Numbered from the stretch's first letter, positions 24,294-33,953 are shown. The stretch is DNA of 64,000 nt from Ruegeria haliotis (GCF_013377785.1 NZ_JABXWT010000002.1:186001-250000), one strand, 5' to 3'. Numbers and translations: made by a program. Notes: a model not told the origin generated them from the letters alone.

Positions 24294-26704
24294 CCGCAGC
24301 GATCGTACAGGCGCTGCTGTCGCACTGGCGCACGCATCGTCTGCTACTGGCGACCTTGCTCATCGGCATTGCGCTGGCCACGGGATTGTGGTCGGCCGTT
24401 CAGGCCATCAACGCCGAAGCCCGCGCCAGTTATGCACAGGCGAACGCTCAGCTCGCGCTTGGTCAATTTGACGAGCTGCGAGATCCCGCAGGGGATATCC
24501 CATTGTCCCGATATGTCGATCTGCGCCGTGCAGGGTGGCAGGTGGCCGCCGTGCTTGAAGGGTCATACCGCGTTGGCGGGCGTAACCTGCGCCTGATGGG
24601 TGTAGACATGGTGGCCTATCCAGCCCTGCCCGCCGTGATCGACGCTGAGCAGAGCACAAACCCACCTGATCCCGCTGATATACTGACCGCTCCCGGTCGC
24701 TTACTGGTGTCGCCCGATCTGGCCCCCCTGTTGCGCGAGCAGAATGCCCTGCCCCCTATCCTGACCACCACAGCGCTGCCCTCCGATGTTATCCTGACGG
24801 ACATAGGCGTGGCAGAAACGTTGCTGAACAAACCCGGAGCGATCTCGCGGCTTGTCGTGCTGCCCGACCAGCCGCATGTCCTTCCGCCGCTTTCCGAGAT
24901 TGCACCAGAACTTGAACGGGTCGGCCCCGCGTCCCAAATAGACACGGCACAGTTGACCGACAGTTTTCATTTGAACCTTTCCGCTTTTGGCCTGCTGTCC
25001 TTTGCCGTTGGACTTTTCATTGTTCATGGCACCGTCGGTCTGGCTTTTGCCCAACGACGCGGAATGATCAGAACGTTGCGTGCGTTGGGCGTGTCGATAC
25101 GGCGTCTGGTGTGGTTGATTTTGGCCGAACTGACCTTGCTTGCACTGATTGGCGGAGCTTTGGGTTTGGTTCTGGGGTTCTTTCTGGCGGGCGCATTGCT
25201 GCCTGATGTTGCCGCGACGTTGCGAGGCCTGTACGGCGCACCCGTCACTGGACAGATGTCCCTGCAACCGGAATGGGCGCTGGCTGGGCTCGCAATGGCG
25301 GTTTTCGGAACCCTGCTGGCCAGTGGTCATGCACTCTGGCGTCTGTCTCAGTTGCCTCTTCTGGCCGGACCTGGTCTTCAGGCTTGGCGAAGCAGCGGAT
25401 CGCGGCGCGGTTTCACCGGGATCGCCGGTTTTGCCCTGATCGTTGGCGGTGTAGTCATTTACCTCAGCTTTGGCGGTTTGATCGCCGGGTTCATTCTTCT
25501 CGGCGGATTACTGACAGGCGCCGCACTGTTGCTGCCGTTGCTCTTGTCTTTTGCCATATCGCAATTGGCGCGCACCGCACAGGGCCCGGTCGCTCAGTGG
25601 GTCTGGGCCGACATGCGCGCACAACTGCCCGGTCTGTCCTTGGCCTTGATGGCTTTGCTATTGGCGTTGGCGGCAAATATCGGCGTCGGAACCATGGTGT
25701 CCAGCTTTCGCCTGACCTTTGTCGGGTGGCTGGATCAGCGCCTGACATCCGAACTGTACGTAACTGCAACCGATAATCAGCAAGGCCGCGAGGTTTCAGA
25801 CTGGCTGCGCCCGCAGGTCGATGCAATCCTTCCTATCCGAAGCGTGGAATTGGAGCATGAGACGGGGCCATTGTTCCTGTACGGCGTCGTCGATGACCCA
25901 GTTTACCGGCAGAATTGGCCTTTGATCGCATCCGCCTCGGATGTCTGGGATAAAACCATGGCAGGAAACGCCGTCTTAATAAACGAGCAACTGGCCCGGC
26001 GCGCCAATCTTTGGCCCGGAGACGATCTGCAGTTTTCCCCTGCACGTGCTCTGAAAATCGCCGGCGTTTATTCGGATTATGGTAATCCTACCGGCCAGGC
26101 CATCGTCTCTATGCAGCAGCTCAACCTGATCTCGCCGGGCGTTGAGACGCGCCGCTTCGGTATCCGCATGGATCCGGGCCGTGCGGCCGAGATGGCACAA
26201 ACACTGCGAACCCGTTTTGATCTGCCCCGACAGGCCGTTGTCCAGCAGGCGGCGATGAAGGCGCAATCCTTGGCCATTTTCGAAAAGACCTTCGTCGTGA
26301 CCTCGGCGTTGAATGTGTTGACCCTTGGGGTGGCCGGTTTTGCCATTCTCACCAGCTTGCTGACGTTGTGGACTCAACGCCTGCCTCAAATCGCACCGGT
26401 TTGGGCGCTAGGTCTAAACCGAGCGCAACTGTCGCGGCTGGAACTGTTGCGTAGCGTATTGCTGGCGGCGCTGACAGCATGTCTGGCGCTGCCATTGGGG
26501 CTTGTGCTGGCGTGGGTGTTGTTGACTGTCATCAACGTGCAGGCCTTTGGCTGGCGCTTGCCGATGTATGTGTTCCCATGGGATTGGATTGTCCTGCTTT
26601 TGCTGACCTTATTGGCTGCGATGATTGCCGCCGCCCTACCCGCACTGCGAATGCTACGCCTGCCACCTGCCGATTTGCTGAAGGTGTTTGCCAATGAACG
26701 TTAG
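24290..26704 (+). CDS. FtsX-like ABC permease (two FtsX domains)
   Basis: 804 aa. An N-terminal helix (ATLLIGIALATGLWSAVQ) and a large extracytoplasmic domain to about residue 225 come first. They are followed by three membrane helices (FtsX domain 1), further central helices, a second periplasmic domain (about 480-650) and three C-terminal helices (FtsX domain 2). Such permeases do not usually carry substrate through the membrane. They act as mechanical transducers that release lipids or lipoproteins, or regulate envelope enzymes. It overlaps the ATPase gene by 4 and the lipocalin gene by 11 bases. Confidence 0.9.
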   Translation: MTAAIVQALLSHWRTHRLLLATLLIGIALATGLWSAVQAINAEARASYAQANAQLALGQFDELRDPAGDIPLSRYVDLRRAGWQVAAVLEGSYRVGGRNLRLMGVDMVAYPALPAVIDAEQSTNPPDPADILTAPGRLLVSPDLAPLLREQNALPPILTTTALPSDVILTDIGVAETLLNKPGAISRLVVLPDQPHVLPPLSEIAPELERVGPASQIDTAQLTDSFHLNLSAFGLLSFAVGLFIVHGTVGLAFAQRRGMIRTLRALGVSIRRLVWLILAELTLLALIGGALGLVLGFFLAGALLPDVAATLRGLYGAPVTGQMSLQPEWALAGLAMAVFGTLLASGHALWRLSQLPLLAGPGLQAWRSSGSRRGFTGIAGFALIVGGVVIYLSFGGLIAGFILLGGLLTGAALLLPLLLSFAISQLARTAQGPVAQWVWADMRAQLPGLSLALMALLLALAANIGVGTMVSSFRLTFVGWLDQRLTSELYVTATDNQQGREVSDWLRPQVDAILPIRSVELEHETGPLFLYGVVDDPVYRQNWPLIASASDVWDKTMAGNAVLINEQLARRANLWPGDDLQFSPARALKIAGVYSDYGNPTGQAIVSMQQLNLISPGVETRRFGIRMDPGRAAEMAQTLRTRFDLPRQAVVQQAAMKAQSLAIFEKTFVVTSALNVLTLGVAGFAILTSLLTLWTQRLPQIAPVWALGLNRAQLSRLELLRSVLLAALTACLALPLGLVLAWVLLTVINVQAFGWRLPMYVFPWDWIVLLLLTLLAAMIAAALPALRMLRLPPADLLKVFANER

Positions 26705-27734
26705 AACCCTGCTTGTGGTCCTGTTGTTCTTGTTTCCCGTCGCAAGTTGGGCGCAAGGTTATGCCGATCTTGGCGGATCTGCTGAAGGGTTTGATGTTCC
26801 GCAACGCGGCTATCAGTTCGACTTTCCAAAAGATCACGGACCACATCCCAGCTACCGGATCGAATGGTGGTACCTGACCGCAAATCTTCAGGGCGCCGAC
26901 GGGCGCGACTACGGGATACAATGGACGCTGTTCCGATCAGCCCTGAAACCAGCCGAGACACAGAGCTGGCAGAGCCCCCAGTTGTGGATGGGCCATGCCG
27001 CCGTCACCACCCCTGACACACATTACTTTGCCGAACGTCTGTCGCGCGGCGGGATTGGGCAGGCGGGTGTCACGGCGCAACCTTTCGAAGCCTGGATTGA
27101 CGAATGGCGTATGGCGGGGCTTGATTTTGACGCTCTGACCCTGTCCGCCAATGGCGCGAACTTTGGTTATAACCTGTCTCTAAACGCCCAAGATCCGTTG
27201 GTTTTTCACGGCGACGCAGGATATTCGGTAAAATCCGCCGATGGGCAGGCCAGTTACTACTACTCGCAACCGTCCTACGCGGTCGAAGGTGTCTTGCATC
27301 TGCCTGAAGGAGATGTCGCTGTCACCGGTGAAGGCTGGTTGGATCGCGAGTGGTCCTCTCAACCCTTGGCCAGCGATCAAAGCGGATGGGATTGGTTCTC
27401 GCTCAGCTTCGAGGATGGAACCAAGCTGATGGCGTTCCGCCTGCGGGGCGGACGTGGCGATTTCACGTCGGCCACCTGGATCGACGCTGAGGGGACTGCT
27501 GTGGCACTGCCCGACGGATCTGCCAGTTTCACATCGCTTGAGACCGCGCGCGTCGCGGGACGGGATGTACCAGTGCAATGGCGCGTGACGCTGCCAGACC
27601 GTGGGGTTGATGTCGAAGTGTCCGCCCTCACACCCAATGCCTGGATGGCCACACGCTTTGAATACTGGGAAGGTCCGGTTACTGTCTCAGGCAGCCACAA
27701 GGGGCGCGGTTATCTGGAAATGACCGGATACTAG
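26694..27734 (+). CDS. AttH/CrtC-like lipocalin-domain protein
   Basis: 346 aa from the ATG at 26694, which lies inside the permease gene by 11 bases; AAGG stands upstream. A Sec signal peptide ends at SWAQ near residue 21. The conserved start of the domain, RIEWWYLTANL, and the later GEGWLDREWSSQPL are typical of the AttH / hydroxyneurosporene-hydratase (CrtC) lipocalin family. Because it is exported and sits behind an FtsX-type ABC pair, carotenoid hydration is unlikely. Binding or processing of a hydrophobic envelope ligand is a better guess. Confidence 0.85.
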   Translation: MNVRTLLVVLLFLFPVASWAQGYADLGGSAEGFDVPQRGYQFDFPKDHGPHPSYRIEWWYLTANLQGADGRDYGIQWTLFRSALKPAETQSWQSPQLWMGHAAVTTPDTHYFAERLSRGGIGQAGVTAQPFEAWIDEWRMAGLDFDALTLSANGANFGYNLSLNAQDPLVFHGDAGYSVKSADGQASYYYSQPSYAVEGVLHLPEGDVAVTGEGWLDREWSSQPLASDQSGWDWFSLSFEDGTKLMAFRLRGGRGDFTSATWIDAEGTAVALPDGSASFTSLETARVAGRDVPVQWRVTLPDRGVDVEVSALTPNAWMATRFEYWEGPVTVSGSHKGRGYLEMTGY

Positions 27735-27753
27735 TCCGAGCCGTCACCTAGGT

Positions 27754-27780
27754 GCCGCACCCGTTCCTAACGCGTGCGGC
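27754..27780. terminator. GC-rich hairpin after the ABC-lipocalin operon
   Basis: GCCGCAC at 27754-27760 pairs with GTGCGGC at 27774-27780 around a 13-base loop, 20 bases after the lipocalin stop codon. No clear T-run follows on either strand. It lies between two convergent operons. Confidence 0.4.
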
Positions 27781-27839
27781 TAGCCTTCAGTCTTTCCTAG
27801 GGGCTACGTGCATGTATCGATCGGCACCGATAACACGAA

Positions 27840-28271
27840 TTACCGAACCACGTAGACCGAAACGCTCGAGTGCCGTACGACCCGCGCAGCATTCGGACCC
27901 AACAGGTAGTCTTTCAAGTCGGGCTTGTGCGCCCCGATCACGATCAAATCGGAACCCGCACTTTCGGCCGTTTTCAGTATTTCCTGATAGGCTGTGCCAG
28001 TGGCAACCACATGTCGGATCTTCTCGTTGCGATCCGCGTCCAGGTTCGCCGTACAAAGTGCCGTCAGCTTTTCATGTGCCTCTTCCAGCGCTTTGTTATG
28101 GAAATCAGATTCGAAAAAGCCGGATACCCAGCTTTCTCCGAAATCCGGCAGCACGGTGACAACATCCAGCTGCGCACCATCCAGATCAGCCAGCTTCGCC
28201 GCGATCTTCAGAACTGGCGCGTCCAGCTCTCCGTTGCTGATATCTACGGCGCAAAGAACAGAGTTTATCAT
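27840..28271 (-). CDS. Universal stress protein (UspA family) of the TRAP operon
   Basis: 143 aa with one Usp domain: SVLCAVDIS at the N-terminus, and a C-terminal ATP-loop region reading LIVIGAHKPDLKDYLLG followed by VVRHSSVSVYVV. The loop deviates from the canonical G-x2-G-x9-G-S/T motif because the second Gly is Lys, so ATP binding is uncertain. It overlaps the end of the TRAP permease gene by four bases (ATGA). Usp genes coupled to TRAP transporters are known, for example TeaD, which modulates the TeaABC ectoine transporter. A regulatory role is inferred by that analogy. Confidence 0.88.
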   Translation of the reverse strand: MINSVLCAVDISNGELDAPVLKIAAKLADLDGAQLDVVTVLPDFGESWVSGFFESDFHNKALEEAHEKLTALCTANLDADRNEKIRHVVATGTAYQEILKTAESAGSDLIVIGAHKPDLKDYLLGPNAARVVRHSSVSVYVVR

Positions 28272-30877
28272 GCCGGCACCTCTTGTCTTGCGGCACGGCC
28301 GCGTTGAAGGAAGGCGATCAAGCCCAGCAGGATCAAGGCCGGGATAAAGATCAACTGTTTTGGAGGTTGGCTGGACGGAAGACTGACCGAAGTCAGGCGC
28401 ACGGCCTCATCCCCGTAATAGTCGAAGTTGTCCAGATCATCAGCAACCGGCGAGCCAAACATCGGTTCGTCCAGTTTGACCAACCCATCCTCGGCAGTCA
28501 GCAGCAGACCCATGGCCTCGACCCGGGCTGCACCACCCTCTTCGTTGCCAACCGGGACGACCACAGTGGTGTCGACCATCTCCAACGTATCGAAATCCGG
28601 GCCTGCGATGACCAGCCGAACTTCTGTGCCCGGAGGGGTCTCGCCGATGGTTTCTTCGAACGCAGCAGGCTCGACCATGGTATAGGGGGGGGCGATGCGA
28701 TCCATGAAATAGTCCGGCCGGAACAGGGCAAAGGCCACAAAGATCAATGCAATGCTTTCATAGATCCGGCTCTTGGTCAGGAAATAGCCCATTGTTCCCG
28801 CAGTAAAGACAAGGATGGCTATGGTTGCAGATATAGCGACAATTATCCCCTCAACCCATGTCACGTCGATCAACAGAAGATCTGTGTTGAAGATGAACAC
28901 GAACGGCAATGCCACGGTGCGCAGGCTATAGAAGAACGCGATGAACCCTGTCTTGATCGCATCGCCGCCCGACACGGCGGCCGCGGCGAAACTCGCCAAA
29001 CCGACAGGCGGGGTCACATCAGCCATGATGCCAAAGTAGAAAACAAAAAGGTGTACCGCGATCAGCGGAACGATCAGCCCGCTTTGTGCGCCCAGTTCCA
29101 CAACCACACCGGCCATCAGCGAGCTGACGACGATATAGTTCGCCGTTGTCGGCAAGCCCATACCTAGGATCAGGCTCAGGATACCAACCATCACCAGCAT
29201 CAGGATCAGGTTACCGCCCGACAGAAACTCGACCAGATCGGCCATCACCTGTCCGACACCCGTCAGAGTTACTGTCCCCACAATCACGCCCGCTGTGGCC
29301 GTTGCCAGAGCGATACCAATCATGTTTCGGGCCCCATCGATCATGCCCTGCCACAGGTCGGCAACGCCATCGATGAACGTGTCGTACAGATCGCTCTGCC
29401 CACGGAAGATCGCCTTGAGAGGCTTTTGAGTTAGCAGGATTACGAACAGCAAGGTCGTTGCCCAAAAGGCTGACAGACCCGGTGATTTCTGTTCGATCAT
29501 CAGGAAATAGACCAACACGACAATCGGCAGCAGGTAATGAAGACCGGCTTTGTAGATCTCGGCGATCACTGGCAGCGTAACTTCCTTGGCGTTTGGATCA
29601 TCGGGTTCGAGGTCCGGCACCTGCGCAGCAAGATACAGCAGTGCAACATAGATGGCGCAGATGATCAGGCTGAGAATCAGACCGGCATTTGTCGGTGCAA
29701 TGCTGGTGACCGCCTCAACCGGGAATTGTGACCCGTAACACAGCCCTGCAAAGACCAGGAAGAAAGACAGCATCCCCACAACGGTGCGCGCAAGCTTAAC
29801 GTCGCGATCACCCAGTGTGGGCATGTTCCGCTTAACGGCCTCAAGATGCACGATATAAACCAGCGCTATGTAGGAAATCGCGGCAGGCAGGAAGGCGTGG
29901 GTAATCACCTCGACATAAGAGATGCCAACATATTCCACCATCAGGAAGGCAGCGGCACCCATGACCGGCGGCATGATTTGACCGTTCACGGATGAGGCAA
30001 CTTCGACCGATCCCGCCTGTTCGCTGCTGAAACCCACCCGCTTCATCAGCGGAATGGTAAATGTGCCGGTTGTCACGACGTTGGCGATGGACGAACCCGA
30101 GATCAGGCCAGTCGCAGCCGAACCCACCACAGCCGCCTTGGCGGGGCCACCGCGCAAGTGACCAAGTGCGCCGAAGGCCATCTTGATAAAGTAGTTCCCT
30201 GCCCCGGCTTTATCGAGCAAGGCGCCAAACAACACGAACAAGAACACGAATTTGGTGGAAACACCCAAGGCAATGCCGAACACACCTTCGGACGTAATCC
30301 ACATGTGGCTCATAGCCTTTTTCAGGCTGGCGCCTTTCCACCGGATGACTTCCGGCACCCATTCCGATGACCCGAAGAACACATAGACCAAGAAGATTGT
30401 CGCAATGATCGCCATGGCGGGGCCAAGAGCTCGACGCGCGGCCTCGAACAGCAAAAGCAGGCCCACCAAAGCGACCCATTTGTCGGTGTTGTCGGCAAGG
30501 CCGCCCGCGTTAACGATCTTATCGTAAAAGAAGTAACCATAGAGCGCGACAAACGCGCCCAGAAGCCCCATGATCCAATCCTGAATGGGGATGTAATTTC
30601 GCGGGCTGGATTTCAGCGCAGGATAGGCTGCAAAGGCCAGAAACAAGGCAAAGGCCAGATGAAATTGGCGGGCATTGTTGACGACGCTTCCGGGCAACAC
30701 ATAGTTGGATATTGGCGAAGCCAGAACCACCTGAAAAATCGACCAGATCGCGGCGACGATTGCCAGAAACAGACCCACGTTTCCTGCCGGATCACGTGCG
30801 CCCGCATCTGAGGATGCGACCAATTCCTGTAGTTCTTCTTCGGATAACGGACGATTGCCCTGTTGGTCAGCGCTCAT
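28268..30877 (-). CDS. TRAP transporter permease, fused small and large subunits (TAXI type)
   Basis: 869 aa from the ATG at 30877, with GGGGAGAG in front; a TTG at 30880 is the less likely start. About sixteen or more membrane helices are visible. The first four to five correspond to the DctQ-like small subunit, the rest to the DctM-like large subunit, with the SSIANVVTTGTFTIPLMK and MGLPTTANYIVVSS segments typical of TAXI permeases. A soluble C-terminal stretch of about 130 residues precedes a last helix. It works with the TAXI binding protein encoded 111 bases upstream and uses a sodium or proton gradient. The substrate is unknown; characterised TAXI systems import dicarboxylates or glutamate-like solutes. 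Confidence 0.92.
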   Translation of the reverse strand: MSADQQGNRPLSEEELQELVASSDAGARDPAGNVGLFLAIVAAIWSIFQVVLASPISNYVLPGSVVNNARQFHLAFALFLAFAAYPALKSSPRNYIPIQDWIMGLLGAFVALYGYFFYDKIVNAGGLADNTDKWVALVGLLLLFEAARRALGPAMAIIATIFLVYVFFGSSEWVPEVIRWKGASLKKAMSHMWITSEGVFGIALGVSTKFVFLFVLFGALLDKAGAGNYFIKMAFGALGHLRGGPAKAAVVGSAATGLISGSSIANVVTTGTFTIPLMKRVGFSSEQAGSVEVASSVNGQIMPPVMGAAAFLMVEYVGISYVEVITHAFLPAAISYIALVYIVHLEAVKRNMPTLGDRDVKLARTVVGMLSFFLVFAGLCYGSQFPVEAVTSIAPTNAGLILSLIICAIYVALLYLAAQVPDLEPDDPNAKEVTLPVIAEIYKAGLHYLLPIVVLVYFLMIEQKSPGLSAFWATTLLFVILLTQKPLKAIFRGQSDLYDTFIDGVADLWQGMIDGARNMIGIALATATAGVIVGTVTLTGVGQVMADLVEFLSGGNLILMLVMVGILSLILGMGLPTTANYIVVSSLMAGVVVELGAQSGLIVPLIAVHLFVFYFGIMADVTPPVGLASFAAAAVSGGDAIKTGFIAFFYSLRTVALPFVFIFNTDLLLIDVTWVEGIIVAISATIAILVFTAGTMGYFLTKSRIYESIALIFVAFALFRPDYFMDRIAPPYTMVEPAAFEETIGETPPGTEVRLVIAGPDFDTLEMVDTTVVVPVGNEEGGAARVEAMGLLLTAEDGLVKLDEPMFGSPVADDLDNFDYYGDEAVRLTSVSLPSSQPPKQLIFIPALILLGLIAFLQRGRAARQEVPA

Positions 30878-30925
30878 CAAATCTCTCCCCGTCCTGCGGC
30901 CAGTTTCCGGCGCGATTTATTAGTT

Positions 30926-30940
30926 CCGGTGTTTCACCGG
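30926..30940 (-). promoter_or_regulatory. Second small hairpin between TAXI protein and permease genes
   Basis: CCGGTG at 30926-30931 pairs with CACCGG at 30935-30940 around TTT. On the minus strand it stands between the larger intercistronic hairpin and the permease ribosome site. It could stabilise processed mRNA ends or tune permease translation. Confidence 0.35.
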
Positions 30941-30945
30941 TTGAA

Positions 30946-30971
30946 AACGAGGCGCAGAACAGCGCCTCGTT
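30946..30971 (-). terminator. Intercistronic terminator/attenuator behind the TAXI gene
   Basis: AACGAGGCGC at 30946-30955 pairs perfectly with GCGCCTCGTT at 30962-30971 around a 6-base loop. On the minus strand it is followed by a TTTTC stretch. It lies 18 bases after the TAXI stop codon and before the permease. A partial terminator here would give excess binding protein over permease, as is usual in binding-protein-dependent transporters. Confidence 0.7.
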
Positions 30972-30988
30972 CCGTGGTCAGAGGCGGA

Positions 30989-31957
30989 TTACTGAATCCA
31001 GCCTTTTTCTTTGTAGTACTTCTCGGCGCCCGGGTGCAGCGGCGCGGACAGGCCGTCTGCAATCATCTCTTCAGGCTTTAGGTTGGCAAAGGCAGGGTGC
31101 AGCTTTTTGAAGTCATCGAAGTTCTCGAAAACCGAACTTACCACTGCATAAACCGCATCATCCGACACGTCTGCCGAGGTCACAAAGGTTGCGCCAACGC
31201 CAAAGGTCGCGGTGTCGCCATCCGAACCGCGATACATGCCACCCGGAATTGTCGCTGTCCGGTAGAACGAATTGTCATCGACCAGTTTGCTGACCGCGTC
31301 GCCGCTGACATTCACCAGCACCGAGTCACACGCCGTGGTGGCCTCTTGGATCGAACCCGAGGGGTGACCAACAGTATAGACCATCGCATCGATCTGGTTG
31401 TCGCACAGAGCCGCGGACTGTTCAGCCGCTTTCAGCTCGGTCGCCAGTTCGAAATCGCCAGTGGTCCAGCCCATTTCGCCCAGAAGGACTTCCATGGTGC
31501 CGCGCTGACCGGAACCGGGGTTGCCGATGTTGACGCGTTTACCCTTCAGATCTTCGAAGTTGGTGATGCCGGAATCGGCACGAGCCACAACTGTGAACGG
31601 TTCAGGGTGTACCGAGAAAACGGCGCGCAGATTTTCGAAGGGGCCAGCCTCTTCGAATTTCGAACTGCCGTTATAGGCGTGGTACTGCCAGTCGGACTGG
31701 GCCACACCAAACTCCAACTCGCCTTCGCGAATGGTGTTGATGTTATAGACAGAACCGCCGGTCGATTCGACCGAGCAACGCACGCCGTGTTCCTTACGGC
31801 CTTTGTTGACCAGACGGCAAATCGCACCACCTGTCGGATAGTAGACGCCGGTTACACCGCCGGTACCGATCGTGATGAACTCTTCGGCATACGCCGCCGG
31901 AGCCATCATGGCCGCGGTCACGAACGCCCCGAGGCTAAGCTTGCTATTGTTTTTCAT
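30989..31957 (-). CDS. TAXI-family TRAP solute-binding protein
   Basis: 322 aa with a signal peptide ([20 protein letters not shown]... cleaved after AYA near residue 24). The mature start [22 protein letters not shown] is the TAXI signature (counted in two parts: [10 protein letters not shown] then [10 protein letters not shown]). The [13 protein letters not shown] and [15 protein letters not shown] segments line the ligand site in this family. It is periplasmic and delivers ligand to the fused permease downstream. As first gene of the operon it is separated from the permease by a hairpin. Confidence 0.93.
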   Translation of the reverse strand: MKNNSKLSLGAFVTAAMMAPAAYAEEFITIGTGGVTGVYYPTGGAICRLVNKGRKEHGVRCSVESTGGSVYNINTIREGELEFGVAQSDWQYHAYNGSSKFEEAGPFENLRAVFSVHPEPFTVVARADSGITNFEDLKGKRVNIGNPGSGQRGTMEVLLGEMGWTTGDFELATELKAAEQSAALCDNQIDAMVYTVGHPSGSIQEATTACDSVLVNVSGDAVSKLVDDNSFYRTATIPGGMYRGSDGDTATFGVGATFVTSADVSDDAVYAVVSSVFENFDDFKKLHPAFANLKPEEMIADGLSAPLHPGAEKYYKEKGWIQ

Positions 31958-32313
31958 TAAAGAACTCCCATTCTTATTTTGCGGGCGGAAAAAGGCCGCG
32001 TCCCCAGACTTGGGACCCGTGCCAATAAGTCAGGTCAGCCCGTCTTGCAACGTGCATGACTCTGTAAATTTTCCAATGTCTCCCAACGACTTTGAGGTTT
32101 CATTCAGATATCTTAATTGTCAAGGGCAGCGCATCGATCAACAGCGCAAAGCCGCAGATCTGAGCACGTTTCCCAAAGTTTCCCCCCTAAACGGCTTGGG
32201 GAAATTCCAATTGGTAAGTTCTGTATGCAAAGCTACAAGCGCAAACCCGGTCGATTGATTTGACTACAGCAATTGAGGTTTGGTTTTCACCAAACCCCTT
32301 TTTGATGCCTCAA
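31958..32313. other. Intergenic stretch between TAXI operon and GT2 gene
   Basis: 356 bases. It should contain the minus-strand promoter of the TAXI operon. It also holds a hairpin with a T-run oriented for the plus strand (see separate entry), although no plus-strand gene lies nearby. I found no convincing open frame. Confidence 0.5.
32277..32303 (+). terminator. Orphan plus-strand terminator-like hairpin
   Basis: GGTTTGG at 32277-32283 pairs with CCAAACC at 32290-32296 around TTTTCA and is followed by CCTTTTTG. The poly-T favours termination on the plus strand. On the minus strand, where the GT2 gene ends 11 bases away, no T-run follows the stem, so it may also serve that gene only weakly. 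Confidence 0.5.
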
Positions 32314-33495
32314 TCATTTTTTCCGGGTCGGAATTTCTATGATGCCGAACAAAAACGCCGCAAAAGCGCTTTGGATTGAAATCGCCATCAGGCTAAACCC
32401 GGCAACGGTCAACCTGGTCGTCAGCGGGTTTGAGATGTCACCAAATCCAAGACGCGCCCATTGTCCAAAAGCGATACCGAACAACAAGAGACCAAACAAA
32501 AGCAACCAGAATGCGAACAACGCAATATTGTCTGTTGTCGCCCAACTTTTAAGAATCTTGCTGGGTTCTCCGACGGGTAAAAGCCCGCTTGTCGTGGCTA
32601 TCATGCGCGCCAAGGCTCCGAACGTCAGCAGCTGAGTTCCGACAATGGTGATCAGACAGGACGCGATGAACGTGTTTGTGCCGAGCGCGACAGATCCGGC
32701 AATTTGCACCGGTCCAAACATCAGAATCAGGGCCGTGATGCCGCCCAGCAAAGTGAACACCAGCCCTGGATAAACAAAAAGCCACCTGGGATTGTGCATC
32801 AACAGGAACTTCAGGTGCCGCCAACCATCTCTCCACGTGCGCAGATGCGGCGGGCGACTGCGGCCATCGGGCTTCAGTGTTGTTGGCACTTCGGTGATTT
32901 TCAGGCGTCCCATGGCGGAGCGGACCACCATTTCGGACGCGAATTCCATACCGGATGTGTGCAGCTTTAGATCCAGAATAGCATCGCGCCGAAACCCACG
33001 CATGCCGCAATGAAAATCGCCAGTACGGATATTGAAGAACAGCCGCCCAATGAAGCTGAGAACAGGGTTGCCCAGATAGCGATGCAGAAAGGGCATTGCG
33101 CCCTCGGATATCCCGCCGCGGAATCTGTTTCCCATGACCAGATCATTCCCGGTACGCAATTCCTGAACAAACAGCTCGAGCTTGGAAAAATCATAGCTGT
33201 CATCCGCATCGCCCATGATCACATACGTGCCGCGAGCGGATTCGATACCGCCAGCCAACGCCGCGCCATAGCCTTTTTGTTCGACATTCACCACGCGTGC
33301 CCCAAGGCGTTCAGCGATTTCTATCGAACCATCTGTGCTACCGTTATCTGCTATCAAAACCTCAGCGCGGATGTTTTCACGATCGATAAACTCCAACGCC
33401 TTTCGAACGCAGATTTCGATCGTCTCGGCCTCATTCAGGCACGGCATTAAGATCGTCAATTCAATCGCGTCTGTTTCGTCCGGCGACGCGGTCAC
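32314..33495 (-). CDS. Family 2 glycosyltransferase with C-terminal membrane domain
   Basis: 393 aa from a GTG at 33495 with AGGA eight bases upstream; an in-frame TTG at 33513 is an alternative start. The GT-A domain (about 10-230) shows LMPCLNEAETI, ADNGSTDGS and the metal-binding DADDSYDF. The MGNRFRGG and GDFHCGMRGFRRD stretches are typical of DPM1/ArnC-like enzymes that glycosylate polyprenyl phosphate. Four to five hydrophobic helices form the C-terminal part. It is probably an inner-membrane enzyme making a lipid-linked sugar. No glycan cluster surrounds it. Confidence 0.87.
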   Translation of the reverse strand: MTASPDETDAIELTILMPCLNEAETIEICVRKALEFIDRENIRAEVLIADNGSTDGSIEIAERLGARVVNVEQKGYGAALAGGIESARGTYVIMGDADDSYDFSKLELFVQELRTGNDLVMGNRFRGGISEGAMPFLHRYLGNPVLSFIGRLFFNIRTGDFHCGMRGFRRDAILDLKLHTSGMEFASEMVVRSAMGRLKITEVPTTLKPDGRSRPPHLRTWRDGWRHLKFLLMHNPRWLFVYPGLVFTLLGGITALILMFGPVQIAGSVALGTNTFIASCLITIVGTQLLTFGALARMIATTSGLLPVGEPSKILKSWATTDNIALFAFWLLLFGLLLFGIAFGQWARLGFGDISNPLTTRLTVAGFSLMAISIQSAFAAFLFGIIEIPTRKK

Positions 33496-33953
33496 CTCTT
33501 GCTTCCTAACCAATGGAACCCACCCATAAACAATGCAACAAATACAGTATCAGCCTTGCAGACGTGCATTCGAAGTCAAGGATCGTTCGCACAGGGCCGA
33601 ATTCGTGCATGATGTGTGAACACAGCGTGAATTTAAAGGTGTTTATTTAGCAATTGGAAACAATATTCCGATCGGAATTTGCGGCAAGATGGCAAGCAGA
33701 CCAACATGAAATGTCAGAGTTTCGGGCGTTCTGGGACGACACTTTTCCTAAACAAATGACATGTTTTGCGCACGGGCTTCCCTGACCCACCCAGTAACCT
33801 GGCTATCAAACCTTCAAAGGGATCTGGTACGAGGTACTTAAGCGGATGATCCGGAAGGCTGATCGTCGCTGGCTCTCTGAGGACGTACAAAGCTGTCGAT
33901 TCCAACAGATGAGCAGAACGTGAAAGTGTGAGTTTACACAAAGTCAGTAAAGA
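33496..33953. other. Intergenic stretch between GT2 gene and tRNA-Leu
   Basis: About 460 bases, somewhat AT-rich near 33620-33680, with a perfect 14-base palindrome ATTCCGATCGGAAT at 33665-33678. An open frame of 75 codons on the minus strand (33714-33941) has no ribosome site or recognisable sequence. I searched for a repeat of the tRNA-Leu 3' end here as a sign of integration and did not see one. Confidence 0.45.

Noticed and set aside
33714..33941. 75-codon minus-strand open frame near tRNA-Leu, considered as a remnant of a mobile element
   Set aside because: No ribosome site, no integrase or transposase motif, and no duplicated tRNA 3' end was seen.
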